A stretch of DNA of 64,000 nt from Streptomyces sp. NBC_01214 (GTDB lineage: Bacteria; Actinomycetota; Actinomycetes; Streptomycetales; Streptomycetaceae). Position numbers and translations under genes: made by a program. Below the pieces are notes generated by a model that saw nothing but the letters and a program-made list of their open reading frames with translations, searched no databases and was not told where the DNA came from. Below are positions 24,783 to 33,442 of this stretch, in pieces. The stretch is from contig NZ_JAPEOS010000002.1 in the NCBI RefSeq assembly GCF_026340975.1, forward strand, positions 700,501-764,500. The letters are read 5' to 3'. How positions within the stretch are numbered: position 1 is the stretch's first letter; the number at the start of each line of letters is the position of its first letter.

Positions 24783-25016
24783 TCATTCTGCGGACTTCGG
24801 GGGGCGTCCCCGGCGCGGGATGGGGCCGGGGGCCGAGGGGAGGCGGCCGGCCTCGGCGAGGGCCCGGCGGAGCAGGAACTCGATCTGCGCGTTGGCGCTG
24901 CGCAGTTCCTCGCCGGCCCAGCGGGCCAGCGCGTCGTACACCTGCGGGTCGAGCCGTAGCAGCACCTGCTTGCGCGCCTGCCGGCCCGCCGGCTTCTCCT
25001 CGCCGCCGGGGGTCAC
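24783..25016 (-). CDS. Ribbon-helix-helix-like small protein
   Basis: The 77-residue protein begins at GTG overlapping the SPFH stop (GTGA, 25013-25016). The core VLLRLDPQVYDALARWAGEELRSANAQIEFLLRRALAEAGR matches an Arc-type ribbon-helix-helix, with the beta strand, then two helices. Basic tails flank it. It is translationally coupled to the SPFH gene; it may bind the palindrome at 25966-25981 upstream of that gene and autoregulate the operon, but that is inference. Confidence 0.8.
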   Translation of the reverse strand: MTPGGEEKPAGRQARKQVLLRLDPQVYDALARWAGEELRSANAQIEFLLRRALAEAGRLPSAPGPIPRRGRPPKSAE

Positions 25017-25921
25017 TGGTAGAGGGTCCCCGTGTTGACCACCGGCTGTGCGGCGCGGTCGCCGCACAGGACGACCATCAGGTTCGAGACCATGGCCGCC
25101 TTGCGCTCCGGATCGAGGTCCACGATGTCCTGTTCCGCCAGTCGGGTCAGTGCCAGTTCGACCATGCCCACCGCGCCCTCCACGATCTGCTTGCGGGCCG
25201 CCACGACCGCGCCCGCCTGCTGGCGCTGGAGCATCGCGGAGGCGATCTCCGGAGCGTACGCGAGGTGCGTGAAGCGGGACTCGATGATGTGCACACCGGC
25301 CGCGTCGACGCGGTCGCGCAGTTCGACCGCCAGCTTCTCGGTGATCTCCTCGGCGTTGCCGCGCAGCGACAGGCCGCCTTCCTCGTGCGCGTCGTAGGGG
25401 TACTCGATGGCGATGTGCCGGACCGCCGCCTCGGTCTGGGTTTCGACGAACTCCGTGAAGTCCTCGACCTCGAAGGTGGCCCGGGCCGTGTCCTCGACCC
25501 GCCACACCACGACCGCCGCCAGCTCGATCGGGTTGCCGTAGGCGTCGTTGACCTTCAGGACGGCCGTCTCGTGGTTGCGCACCCGGGTGGAGATCTTCTC
25601 GCGGGAGGTCAGCGGGTTCACCCAGCGCAGCCCGTCGGCGCGGATGGTGCCCTTGTAGCGGCCGAACAGCTGGACGACCCGGGCCTCGCCCGGCGCCACC
25701 GTGTTCAGCCCGCTCATGGCGAACACGGAGGCGAGGCCCAGGAGTACGCCGAGGGCTATCAGGGTCACCTTGGCCGCGACGGCCGCGAGCACCGCGCCGG
25801 CCGCGATCAGGCCCGCACCCGCCAGTAGGCCCAGCAGACCGAGCAGCAGTGCCAGGCCGCCGCCGACGCTGCGCGCGGTGAACTCCCGTACTCCGTTAGG
25901 GGTGGCGTTTTGGTTCGTCAT
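25013..25921 (-). CDS. SPFH/Band 7 domain membrane protein
   Basis: The 302-residue stomatin/prohibitin-like protein has two hydrophobic N-terminal segments (about 20-45 and 50-72) and then an SPFH domain: GEARVVQLFGRYKGTIRADGLRWVNPL, VNDAYGNPIELAAVVVWRVEDTARATFEVEDF, RDRVDAAGVHIIESRFTHLAYAPEIASAMLQRQQAGAVVAARKQIVEGAV. Such proteins assemble in membrane microdomains. It is the first gene of a two-gene operon with the small ribbon-helix-helix gene. Confidence 0.9.
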   Translation of the reverse strand: MTNQNATPNGVREFTARSVGGGLALLLGLLGLLAGAGLIAAGAVLAAVAAKVTLIALGVLLGLASVFAMSGLNTVAPGEARVVQLFGRYKGTIRADGLRWVNPLTSREKISTRVRNHETAVLKVNDAYGNPIELAAVVVWRVEDTARATFEVEDFTEFVETQTEAAVRHIAIEYPYDAHEEGGLSLRGNAEEITEKLAVELRDRVDAAGVHIIESRFTHLAYAPEIASAMLQRQQAGAVVAARKQIVEGAVGMVELALTRLAEQDIVDLDPERKAAMVSNLMVVLCGDRAAQPVVNTGTLYQ

Positions 25922-25965
25922 GGTTTGCCCCGTTTCTCAGCTCACGGCCGGTCGGGCCGTGTAGC

Positions 25966-25981
25966 AAAGTGATATCACTTT
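25966..25981. promoter_or_regulatory. 16-bp palindromic operator upstream of the SPFH operon
   Basis: AAAGTGATATCACTTT is a perfect 16-bp palindrome, 45 bases before the SPFH start. The flanks (GTAGC ... GCTAC) extend the symmetry with gaps. Its low GC in this GC-rich setting marks it as a likely repressor site. Confidence 0.65.
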
Positions 25982-26153
25982 TTTGCGCTACGGCAACCCT
26001 TCGGCTTAGGTGAGCGTCGGTTCCCATGACGCGGGTGCTGATTCTCACGTCCGAAATGACCGTAAATAGTCATGGTTGGCCAACTTTTGTCACAGCCTGC
26101 GGTGTTAGCTTTCTGAGCTGACGTCGGGGGGGAAATCGAGCGGAGCGGGAGCG

Positions 26154-28424
26154 ATGGGCCGAGCAGAAGTGCGTAAGGCGCAGCAGCAGCGCGGTGCGCG
26201 GCGTGCGCCGAGCGGACGCGCGCAGGGCACCGAGGGAAGCGGAAGTGCCGGCAAACGCACCGGCATACGCCGCTTCTTCACCTGGAAGAAGATCCTGGGC
26301 ACGTTCTTCGGGCTGGCCCTGCTCGGCATGGGCGCGCTGGTCGCCCTGTACATCTACGTGGACGAGCCGGACCCCAACAACCAGGCGCTCCAGCAGAGCA
26401 ACGTCTACAAGTACGCAGACGGCACGATCATGGCCAGCAAGGGCAAGGTCAACCGCGAGATCCTGCCGATCGACAAGATCCCGATGGACGTGCAGGAGGC
26501 GTTCATTGCGATCGAGAACAAGTCCTTCCGCAGCGACCAGGGCGTCGACTTCAAGGGTCTGGCCCGCGGTCTGTGGAACACGGCGACCGGGCGCGGCAAG
26601 GCCGGTGGTTCCACGATCACCCAGCAGTACGTCAAGAACTACTACTTGACGCAGGACCAGACGGTGAGCCGCAAGCTCAAGGAGCTGGTGATCTCCCTCA
26701 AGGTCGACCAGAGCAAGGAGAAGCCCGAGATCCTCGCGGGCTACCTGAACACCAGCTACTTCGGGCGCGGCGCGTACGGCATCCAGGCGGCCTCCCAGGC
26801 CTACTACGGAGTCGACGCCGGCCAGTTGACGCTGGAGCAGGGCGCCTACCTCGCCACCCTCGTCCAGGCGCCCAGCCAGTACGACTGGTCGACCGCCAGC
26901 GATGAAACCAAGAAGCGGATCATGATCCGCTACGAGGCCACCCTCGTGAACATGGTCGAGAACGGCAAGCTGGACGAGGCCAAGCGCAAGGCGACGAAGT
27001 TCGCCGACCCGATCCCGCCGCAGCCGCCGATGGGCATGGACGGCCAGAAGGGCTACCTGGTCCAGGCGGCCGAAGCCGAGCTCAACGCCCAGGGCGTCGA
27101 GCGGAAGCTGATCGACGCCGGTGGCTGGACGTTCACGCTGAACATCGACGCCAAGAAGCAGGAAGCGCTCGAGAAGGCCGTCCAGGACGAGCTGGAGTCC
27201 AAGCTCGACCGCAAGGACACCAAGGGCAAGCCCCAGGACCAGAGCGTGCAGGCCGGTGCCACCTCCGTGGACCCGAAGACCGGCGCGATCGTCGCGATGT
27301 ACGGCGGTACGAGCCTGAAGGACCACTGGTCGAGCAACGCCCTGCGCAAGGACTACCAGCCGGGCTCGACCTTCAAGCCGATCGTGCTCGCCTCCGCGCT
27401 GGAGAACGGGGCGAAGACGCAGGACGACAAGCCGATCACGCCGAACACGCTCTACGACGGCACCAGCAAGCGCGCGGTCCTCGGCAGCGACATCCCGTTC
27501 GCCCCGCAGAACCAGGAGGACCGCGACTTCGGCACCCCGATGATGACGGTCCAGGAGGCGACCAACTTCTCGGTCAACTCCGTCTACGCGCAGATGATCG
27601 TGGACGTCAAGCCGCGCAACGTGAAGAAGACGGCCCTGGCCCTCGGCATGAAGGACCGCGAGGGCTGGCCCGAGGACAAGCCGGCCATGTCGCTGGGCAC
27701 CATGAGCGCCAACACCGTGGAGATGGCGGGCGTCTACGCCACGTTCGACAACCACGGCAAGAAGGTCACGCCGACCATCATCAAGAAGGCCGAGCACAAG
27801 GACCGCGAGGTCGAGCCGGCCCAGGCCGTCGGTTCCCAGGCCATCAGCCGCAAGACCGCCGACACCGTCACCAAGGTGCTCACGGGCGTCGTCAACGACG
27901 ACGGCGCCTCCGGCAACAAGGTCCGCAGCAGCTCCTACGAGGCCGCCGGCAAGACCGGTACCACCGAGAACAACGTCTCCGGCTGGTTCTCCGGGTTCAC
28001 CCCCGAGCTGGTCACCGTCGTCGCGATCTTCGGCGAGGAGCCCGTCACCGCCAAGCAGGTCACCCTGACCGGTACGGCCGGCCTCGGCCGACTGGGCGGT
28101 TCCAGCTTCCCGGCCTCGATCTGGAAGGCGTACACGCTCGCCGTCCTCAAGGGCAACGCGGGCAAGTTCCAGCTGAGCGAGGCGGAGATGGGCGCCGTGC
28201 AGACGCCGTCCCGCAGCGCCTCGCCGACGCCGTCGACGTCGCCGTCCTCCAGCTCCCCGACGGCCAGCACCAGCCCGACGCAGTCCCCGACGACGTCCCC
28301 GACGCCCACGGCGACCAAGACGGCTCCGACGTCGCCGGCTCCGACGACGCCGACCCCGACGCCCACGGCGACCAAGAGCGGCGGTCCCAAGCCGCCGGAC
28401 CCGCCGCTGGTGCCCGAGCGCTAG
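26154..28424 (+). CDS. Class A penicillin-binding protein (GT51 + transpeptidase)
   Basis: The 756-residue bifunctional peptidoglycan synthase has a basic cytoplasmic tail, one TM (about 50-72), a GT51 domain with the catalytic Glu in AIENKSFRSDQGVD near residue 120 and GGSTITQQYVKNYYL, then a transpeptidase domain with SxxK (STFK, near 404), SVN and KTGT (GKTGTTEN). The first GT51 motif has E-N where E-D is usual. The last 80 residues are a Ser/Thr/Pro tail, typical of actinobacterial PBPs. Start ATG follows GGAGCGGGAGCG. Confidence 0.94.
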   Translation: MGRAEVRKAQQQRGARRAPSGRAQGTEGSGSAGKRTGIRRFFTWKKILGTFFGLALLGMGALVALYIYVDEPDPNNQALQQSNVYKYADGTIMASKGKVNREILPIDKIPMDVQEAFIAIENKSFRSDQGVDFKGLARGLWNTATGRGKAGGSTITQQYVKNYYLTQDQTVSRKLKELVISLKVDQSKEKPEILAGYLNTSYFGRGAYGIQAASQAYYGVDAGQLTLEQGAYLATLVQAPSQYDWSTASDETKKRIMIRYEATLVNMVENGKLDEAKRKATKFADPIPPQPPMGMDGQKGYLVQAAEAELNAQGVERKLIDAGGWTFTLNIDAKKQEALEKAVQDELESKLDRKDTKGKPQDQSVQAGATSVDPKTGAIVAMYGGTSLKDHWSSNALRKDYQPGSTFKPIVLASALENGAKTQDDKPITPNTLYDGTSKRAVLGSDIPFAPQNQEDRDFGTPMMTVQEATNFSVNSVYAQMIVDVKPRNVKKTALALGMKDREGWPEDKPAMSLGTMSANTVEMAGVYATFDNHGKKVTPTIIKKAEHKDREVEPAQAVGSQAISRKTADTVTKVLTGVVNDDGASGNKVRSSSYEAAGKTGTTENNVSGWFSGFTPELVTVVAIFGEEPVTAKQVTLTGTAGLGRLGGSSFPASIWKAYTLAVLKGNAGKFQLSEAEMGAVQTPSRSASPTPSTSPSSSSPTASTSPTQSPTTSPTPTATKTAPTSPAPTTPTPTPTATKSGGPKPPDPPLVPER

Positions 28425-28443
28425 ACCCCACCGGCAGACCACA

Positions 28444-28485
28444 GACCGCCGCCCCGCAGCCTTCCGAGGCTGCGGGGCGGCGGTC
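28444..28485. terminator. Strong bidirectional terminator
   Basis: The perfect 18-bp stem (28444-28461 / 28468-28485), with GCCCCGCAGCC beside a 6-base loop, lies between the convergent PBP and phosphatase genes. Confidence 0.9.
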
Positions 28486-28502
28486 TTCCCGTCGTCGCTG
28501 GA

Positions 28503-30788
28503 TCAGCGCGGCTCGGGCGTCGCCGGCAGCGACAGCTCGAACCAGACGACCTTTCCGCTGCTGAGCCGCGTCGCACCCCAGCGCCGGGCCATCCGGTTGA
28601 CCAGGAACAGGCCGCGGCCGCCCTCGTCGGTGTCCCGCGCCCGCCGCTGGCGCGGCAGCTGCGGCGAGTCGTCGCCGACTTCGCAGCGCAGTACGTCCGT
28701 ACGCAGCAGGCGCAGGGTCACGGGCCGCTCCGCGTACCGAACGGCATTGGTGACCACCTCGCTGACCAGCAGCTCCAGCGAGTCGCTCAGCTCCTCCAGG
28801 CCCCACCGGGTCAGGGCACGGCGGGCGAACCGGCGGGCCCGGCCCGGGGCGGTCTCCTCCGGGTCCAGGAACCAGTACGCGACGTCGCTGGGCGCGATCC
28901 CGTCGAACCGGGCCGCGAGCAGCGCGATGTCGTCGTCCCGGTCGCCGGGGCCGAGCATGTCCAGGACGTCGTCGCAGAGCGCCTCCAGCGGCGGCGGGTG
29001 GTCCAGGCCGGTCAGCTGGGCGGTGGTGGCGAGGCGCTCGCGGAGCTGCTCGATGCCGGTCCACACGTCCCGCAGGCGCGATTCCACCAGGCCGTCGGTG
29101 TAGAGCAGCAGGGTGCCCCCGGCGGGTGCGTCCAGTTCCACGGCCTCGAAGTCGACGCCGCCGACGCCGATGGGGGCGCCGGGGGGTACGCGCAGCACCT
29201 CCGCGCGGCCGCCCAGGTGCAGCAGCACCGGCGGCGGATGGCCCGCGTTGGCGATGGTGATCCGGTGCGCGACGGGATCGTAGACGGCGTACAGGCAGGT
29301 GGCCATGCGGTCGGAGCCGAGGCGCTGCGCCTGCTCGTCCAGGTGGTGCAGGACCTCGGCGGGCGGCAGGTCCAGCTGCGCGAGGGTCTGCGCGGTGGTG
29401 CGCAGCTGACCCATGATCGCGGCGGAGGTCATGGAGTGGCCCATGACGTCGCCGACGACGAGCGCGACGCGACTGCCGGGCAGCGGTATGGCGTCGTACC
29501 AGTCGCCGCCGACCCGTGCGGTCTCGGCGGCGGGCAGGTAGCGGGAGGCCAGCCGCACCCCGGTGGGCTGCGGGAGGCCGTCGGGCAGCATGGTGCGCTG
29601 CAACTCGTCGGCGATGTACGCCTCACGGCCGTACAGGACCGCCTTGTCGATGCCGAGCGCGGTGTGGGTGGCCAGCTGGGCGGCGACCAGGAGGTCGTTC
29701 TGCTCGAACGCGGGACGCTCGGGGCTGCGCAGGAAGACGGCGGCGCCGATCACCCGGCGGCGGCCGCGCAGCGGCGCGAGGACGGCCCGGTTCCCGCGCG
29801 GCAGCGGGTGGTCCACGCCGAGCAGCTCGGGCAGTGCGGCCCGAGCGGCGGCGGAGGACCCGAAGACGGGCCGTACGCCGCGCAGCACCTCGGCGAGCGC
29901 GCCGCCGGTCCGGATCTCGCACAGCTCGGCCGCGGGCAGGTCACCCTGCGGACCGACCAGCGGCAACTGGCTGAAGTCGAGCTCGCCGGTGGCCCCCGCG
30001 GCCCCGGCGAGGTCCATCCCCGCGCCGATGGTGCTGCTGATGTCGGTCAGGTCGTCGATCGGTCGGAGCCGATCGGTGCGCCGAAGCCTTAAAACGACCG
30101 GCCCGACGGGCCGCTCGTCGCCGACCGGGAGCGGGTCGCGCAGGTAGACGAGGATGGCGTCGGAGAAGGTCGGCACGGTGGCCCGGCACAGGCCGAGCAC
30201 GATCTCGTCGAGGTCGATGCCGCGGGCGATCCGCCTCGTCGCGGCGCCGACGAAGCGCAGCCGGTCCCCCTCGCGGCGGGCGACGGTCGCCTCTCCGACC
30301 GGTACGGCGCCCCCGCCGCCCCCGTGGCGTCCGGCCCCGCCGTCACCGCTCGTGATCGTGCCCGCCGCGGGGCCGTCGCCGTCATCGCTCATGTCGTCAC
30401 TCCCGCCGCGCGGGCGCGGGGCCTCGGCGGGACCACCGTGCCCGTCCGCGCCGACCGACGCGTCGAGGGCGCTCGCACCGGGCCGGGGACGGGCCGCGCC
30501 GCGGCCGGGCTCGGCCGGTACCTCGCCGGCGGCGGCCGGTTTGCGGCGGGGCCGGGGGAGCCCGGCGCCGCCGCCCGCGCCCGCCGCCGAGCGGGCCGCG
30601 CGCGCGTCGGTGGCCGCCGCGGCGGCCGCGCCGTCCGGCTCCGCCGCCGCGCCGGCACCGGCGCCCGCGGCATGCGTGCGTACGGCCTCGGTGGCGGCGA
30701 TGGGCGCCTTGCCGTGGCCGGCCTCGTCCGTACCTCCGCCGGAGGCGACGGGCTGCGGGCCCTCCTGGGAGGTGGGGTACTCCGTCAC
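28503..30788 (-). CDS. SpoIIE-type PP2C phosphatase with GAF and HATPase domains
   Basis: The 761-residue signalling protein has a long, disordered Ala/Gly/Pro-rich head (about 1-165), a GAF-like region (about 170-380), a PPM/SpoIIE phosphatase (about 385-600; GGDWYDAIPL, VVGDVMGHSM, NAGHPPPVLL, LLLYTDGLVE, GDRDDDIALLAARF), and a C-terminal HATPase kinase-like domain (about 620-760; EVVTNAVRYA, GGRGLFLVNRMARRWG). The combination suggests control of an anti-sigma or anti-anti-sigma partner, with both phosphatase and kinase ends. The GTG at 30788 is chosen from an upstream Asp/Gly/Arg boundary; a longer open frame extends further. Confidence 0.88.
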   Translation of the reverse strand: MTEYPTSQEGPQPVASGGGTDEAGHGKAPIAATEAVRTHAAGAGAGAAAEPDGAAAAAATDARAARSAAGAGGGAGLPRPRRKPAAAGEVPAEPGRGAARPRPGASALDASVGADGHGGPAEAPRPRGGSDDMSDDGDGPAAGTITSGDGGAGRHGGGGGAVPVGEATVARREGDRLRFVGAATRRIARGIDLDEIVLGLCRATVPTFSDAILVYLRDPLPVGDERPVGPVVLRLRRTDRLRPIDDLTDISSTIGAGMDLAGAAGATGELDFSQLPLVGPQGDLPAAELCEIRTGGALAEVLRGVRPVFGSSAAARAALPELLGVDHPLPRGNRAVLAPLRGRRRVIGAAVFLRSPERPAFEQNDLLVAAQLATHTALGIDKAVLYGREAYIADELQRTMLPDGLPQPTGVRLASRYLPAAETARVGGDWYDAIPLPGSRVALVVGDVMGHSMTSAAIMGQLRTTAQTLAQLDLPPAEVLHHLDEQAQRLGSDRMATCLYAVYDPVAHRITIANAGHPPPVLLHLGGRAEVLRVPPGAPIGVGGVDFEAVELDAPAGGTLLLYTDGLVESRLRDVWTGIEQLRERLATTAQLTGLDHPPPLEALCDDVLDMLGPGDRDDDIALLAARFDGIAPSDVAYWFLDPEETAPGRARRFARRALTRWGLEELSDSLELLVSEVVTNAVRYAERPVTLRLLRTDVLRCEVGDDSPQLPRQRRARDTDEGGRGLFLVNRMARRWGATRLSSGKVVWFELSLPATPEPR

Positions 30789-31097
30789 GCGTGGATTTCC
30801 GTCCGTTTGCGCTCGATGTGCGCTGCACTCAACTCGGTCAGTCGCGGTATACCCGCTCAGCGGCCGGGGCACCATCACCCCGAGGTTCCTGCCCCAAACT
30901 TCTCTCCCAACCTCCGGCCGGGAGGTGCCCCTGACGGACCCCCGCCCCCTCGTCGCCTGTCGTCGTGCGTCCGACCTCCGGTCAGATCCCGTGTGCGGAG
31001 CGGCACTTGCGCAACGGCGCAGCGGCCGCACCGTCCCGCGCGCGTGACCTCGTGGAGGACGATCCTACGTTTGAACCCTGGGGGCGCATCAAGGGTC
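30789..31097. other. 309-base gap between DUF402 and phosphatase genes
   Basis: Both neighbours read leftwards. No gene or strong inverted repeat is seen. The promoter for the phosphatase gene should lie here. Confidence 0.5.
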
Positions 31098-31817
31098 TCA
31101 TGAGGTCATATGCGCCGGGGTGGTGTCCCAGTCATCCGGAAGGGCCGGAATCCTCCAGGCCGGATCCGGCCGCCAGTCCTCCCAGCCGCCGGAGAACGGG
31201 GCTCCCCATTCCTCGATCACCTCGACCGCCGCGCGGCCGGACTGCCGTACCCGGTCGGCCTGCTCACGGTCCATCAGGCCGCACCGCTGCGCCTGGGCGA
31301 ACTCGTCCTCGTCCAGCCACTTCCAACTGCGGTCAGGGTAGACGGCGATGTCCAGGAAGTGGTCCACGGAGTCCACCCCGCCGGCCCAGCGCGAACGCGG
31401 CTCCTCCAGGTTCACGTACCAGTTCTTGAACTGCCAGCCGGGGCCCCAGAACAGCCACACCGACCAGGATTCCCCGGGCCGGGCCAGCTTCAGGACACCG
31501 CCGCCGAACCAGCGCGACCGCGCGGTCGTCCGCGGCGCCGTGTAGCGGGTGGCGAGCGGCTCCTCGTGGACCGAGGTGCCGTCGGCGAGGACCGGCTTGA
31601 CGCACTCGGTGCCGGGAGCCATCCACACCGCCAGCAGCTCGTCCGTGTCCTGCACCACGGTCACCGGGCGGCAGATGTGGACCGGGCCCTTCAGCCCCGG
31701 GGCGTGATCGCGGTAGCGCCAGAGGATCTGCTCCCCGGGTGCCCAGCGCGGGCCCTGGGCGGGGCTCCGCGACGCGCTCCGCGCCGCGGAGTTCCCCGGC
31801 TTGAAAGTACCTGTCAT
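31098..31817 (-). CDS. DUF402 domain protein
   Basis: The 239-residue protein has the DUF402 pattern: WKNWYVNLEEP-type sequence here as WQFKNWYVNLEEP, then DSVDHFLDIAVYPDRSWKWLDEDEFAQAQRCGLM. DUF402 proteins are predicted nucleotide- or RNA-related phosphohydrolases (FomD-like). Upstream half is beta-rich. It is located between the phosphatase and fumC genes, as remembered for S. coelicolor. Confidence 0.88.
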   Translation of the reverse strand: MTGTFKPGNSAARSASRSPAQGPRWAPGEQILWRYRDHAPGLKGPVHICRPVTVVQDTDELLAVWMAPGTECVKPVLADGTSVHEEPLATRYTAPRTTARSRWFGGGVLKLARPGESWSVWLFWGPGWQFKNWYVNLEEPRSRWAGGVDSVDHFLDIAVYPDRSWKWLDEDEFAQAQRCGLMDREQADRVRQSGRAAVEVIEEWGAPFSGGWEDWRPDPAWRIPALPDDWDTTPAHMTS

Positions 31818-31929
31818 GCGCAGATCTTAGGGCGGGGGTCCTCGTGCCCGCTGCGGCGCAGGTCACCGGGGGGTTCGGCGGTGACGATCGACCGGATCCG
31901 GCCCCCGCCCGCGGGTGCGCCCGGACGGG

Positions 31930-33333
31930 TCAGGGACGGGTCATGCGCAGCACGTCGAGGGCCTCGTCGAGCTGCTCCAGGGTGAGGGCGCCGCGCTCCA
32001 CGTAACCGGACTCCAGGACCACCTCCCTGATCGTCTTGCGTTCGGCGAGGGACCTCTTGGCGACCTTGGCGGCCTCCTCGTAGCCGATGTAGCGGTTGAG
32101 CGGGGTGACCACCGAGGGCGAGGACTCGGCGTATTCCCTGGCACGGGCCTCGTTGGCGGTGATCCCGTCGATCGTGCGGTCGGCCAGCAGGCGGCTCGCG
32201 CTGCCGAGCAGCCGGATCGATTCGAGGAGGTTCCTGGCCATCACCGGGAGCATCACGTTGAGCTCGAAATTGCCGGCCGCGCCCGCCACGGCGACGGTCG
32301 CATCGTTCCCCATGACCTGTGCGGCGACCATCAGGACGGCCTCCGGGACCACCGGGTTGACCTTGCCGGGCATGATCGAGGAGCCCGGCTGGAGATCCGG
32401 GAGATTGATTTCGGCCAAACCGGTGCGCGGTCCGGAAGCCATCCAGCGGAGGTCGTTGGAGATCTTGGTGAGCGAGACGGCGATCGTGCGGAGCATTCCG
32501 GAGGTTTCCACGAGGGCGTCCCGGGCCCCCTGCGCCTCGAAGTGGTCGCGGGCCTCCGTCAGCGGCAGCCCGGTCGTGGCGGCGACTTCGGCGATCACCG
32601 CGGCGGAGAAGCCGGGCGGGGTGTTGATGCCGGTGCCCACCGCGGTGCCGCCCAGCGGCAGCTCGGCCAGTCGCGGCAGGGCCGCCCGCAGCCGCTCGAC
32701 GCCGTAGCGGATCTGGGCGGCGTACCCGCCGAACTCCTGGCCGAGCGTGACCGGGGTGGCGTCCATCAGATGGGTCCGCCCGGCCTTGACGACCTGGGCG
32801 AACTCGCCGGCCTTGCGCTCCAGTGCCGCCGCCAGGTGCTCCAGCGCCGGGATCAGCTCGCCGGTGACGGCGGCGGTGGCGGCGATGTGGATGGAGGACG
32901 GGAACACGTCGTTGGAGCTCTGTGAGGCGTTGACGTGGTCGTTGGGGTGGACCTCGCGGCCCAGGCGCTCGGTGGCGAGGGTGGCGATCACCTCGTTGGC
33001 GTTCATGTTGGACGAGGTTCCGGAGCCGGTCTGGAAGACGTCCACGGGGAAGTGCTCGTCCCAGCGGCCGTCCGCGACCTCGACGGCGGCGGAGCGGATC
33101 GCATCGGCGAGGTCCTGGTCCACCACGCCGAGCTTGGCGTTCACCACGGCCGCGGCGGCCTTGATCCGGGCGAGCGCCTCGATGTGGGCGCGCTCCAACC
33201 GCTGCCCGGAGACGGGGAAGTTCTCCACCGCGCGCTGGGTCTGGGCCCGCCATTTGGCGTGCCGGGGCACCCGTACCTCGCCCATGGAGTCGTGCTCGGT
33301 CCGGAACGCGTCGGTCTGCTGGTCATCCGTCAT
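31930..33333 (-). CDS. fumC: Class II fumarate hydratase
   Basis: The 467-residue fumarase/aspartase-superfamily enzyme interconverts fumarate and malate in the TCA cycle. Signature GSSIMPGKVNP is present, with the catalytic loop Ser at its second position, and the early motif GSGTSSNMNANEV. The N-terminus MTDDQQTDAF... follows GAGGAGGTCACAGAC. A class I fumarase is encoded 7.3 kb away at 40628-42304, so the strain carries both types. Confidence 0.96.
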   Translation of the reverse strand: MTDDQQTDAFRTEHDSMGEVRVPRHAKWRAQTQRAVENFPVSGQRLERAHIEALARIKAAAAVVNAKLGVVDQDLADAIRSAAVEVADGRWDEHFPVDVFQTGSGTSSNMNANEVIATLATERLGREVHPNDHVNASQSSNDVFPSSIHIAATAAVTGELIPALEHLAAALERKAGEFAQVVKAGRTHLMDATPVTLGQEFGGYAAQIRYGVERLRAALPRLAELPLGGTAVGTGINTPPGFSAAVIAEVAATTGLPLTEARDHFEAQGARDALVETSGMLRTIAVSLTKISNDLRWMASGPRTGLAEINLPDLQPGSSIMPGKVNPVVPEAVLMVAAQVMGNDATVAVAGAAGNFELNVMLPVMARNLLESIRLLGSASRLLADRTIDGITANEARAREYAESSPSVVTPLNRYIGYEEAAKVAKRSLAERKTIREVVLESGYVERGALTLEQLDEALDVLRMTRP

Positions 33334-33442
33334 GTCTGTGACCTCCTCAAAAACTTGAGCAATTGTCTTGTTCGAAGTGTTCCCAACTCCCCTACCGGCC
33401 AGTAAATACCGGGGGTAACACCCATATCTGGGGAGGCGTCCC

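Noticed and set aside
26070..28442. 790-codon reverse frame opposite the PBP gene
   Set aside because: Repeating LxxRxG composition without motifs; the PBP carries all catalytic motifs in the other strand.
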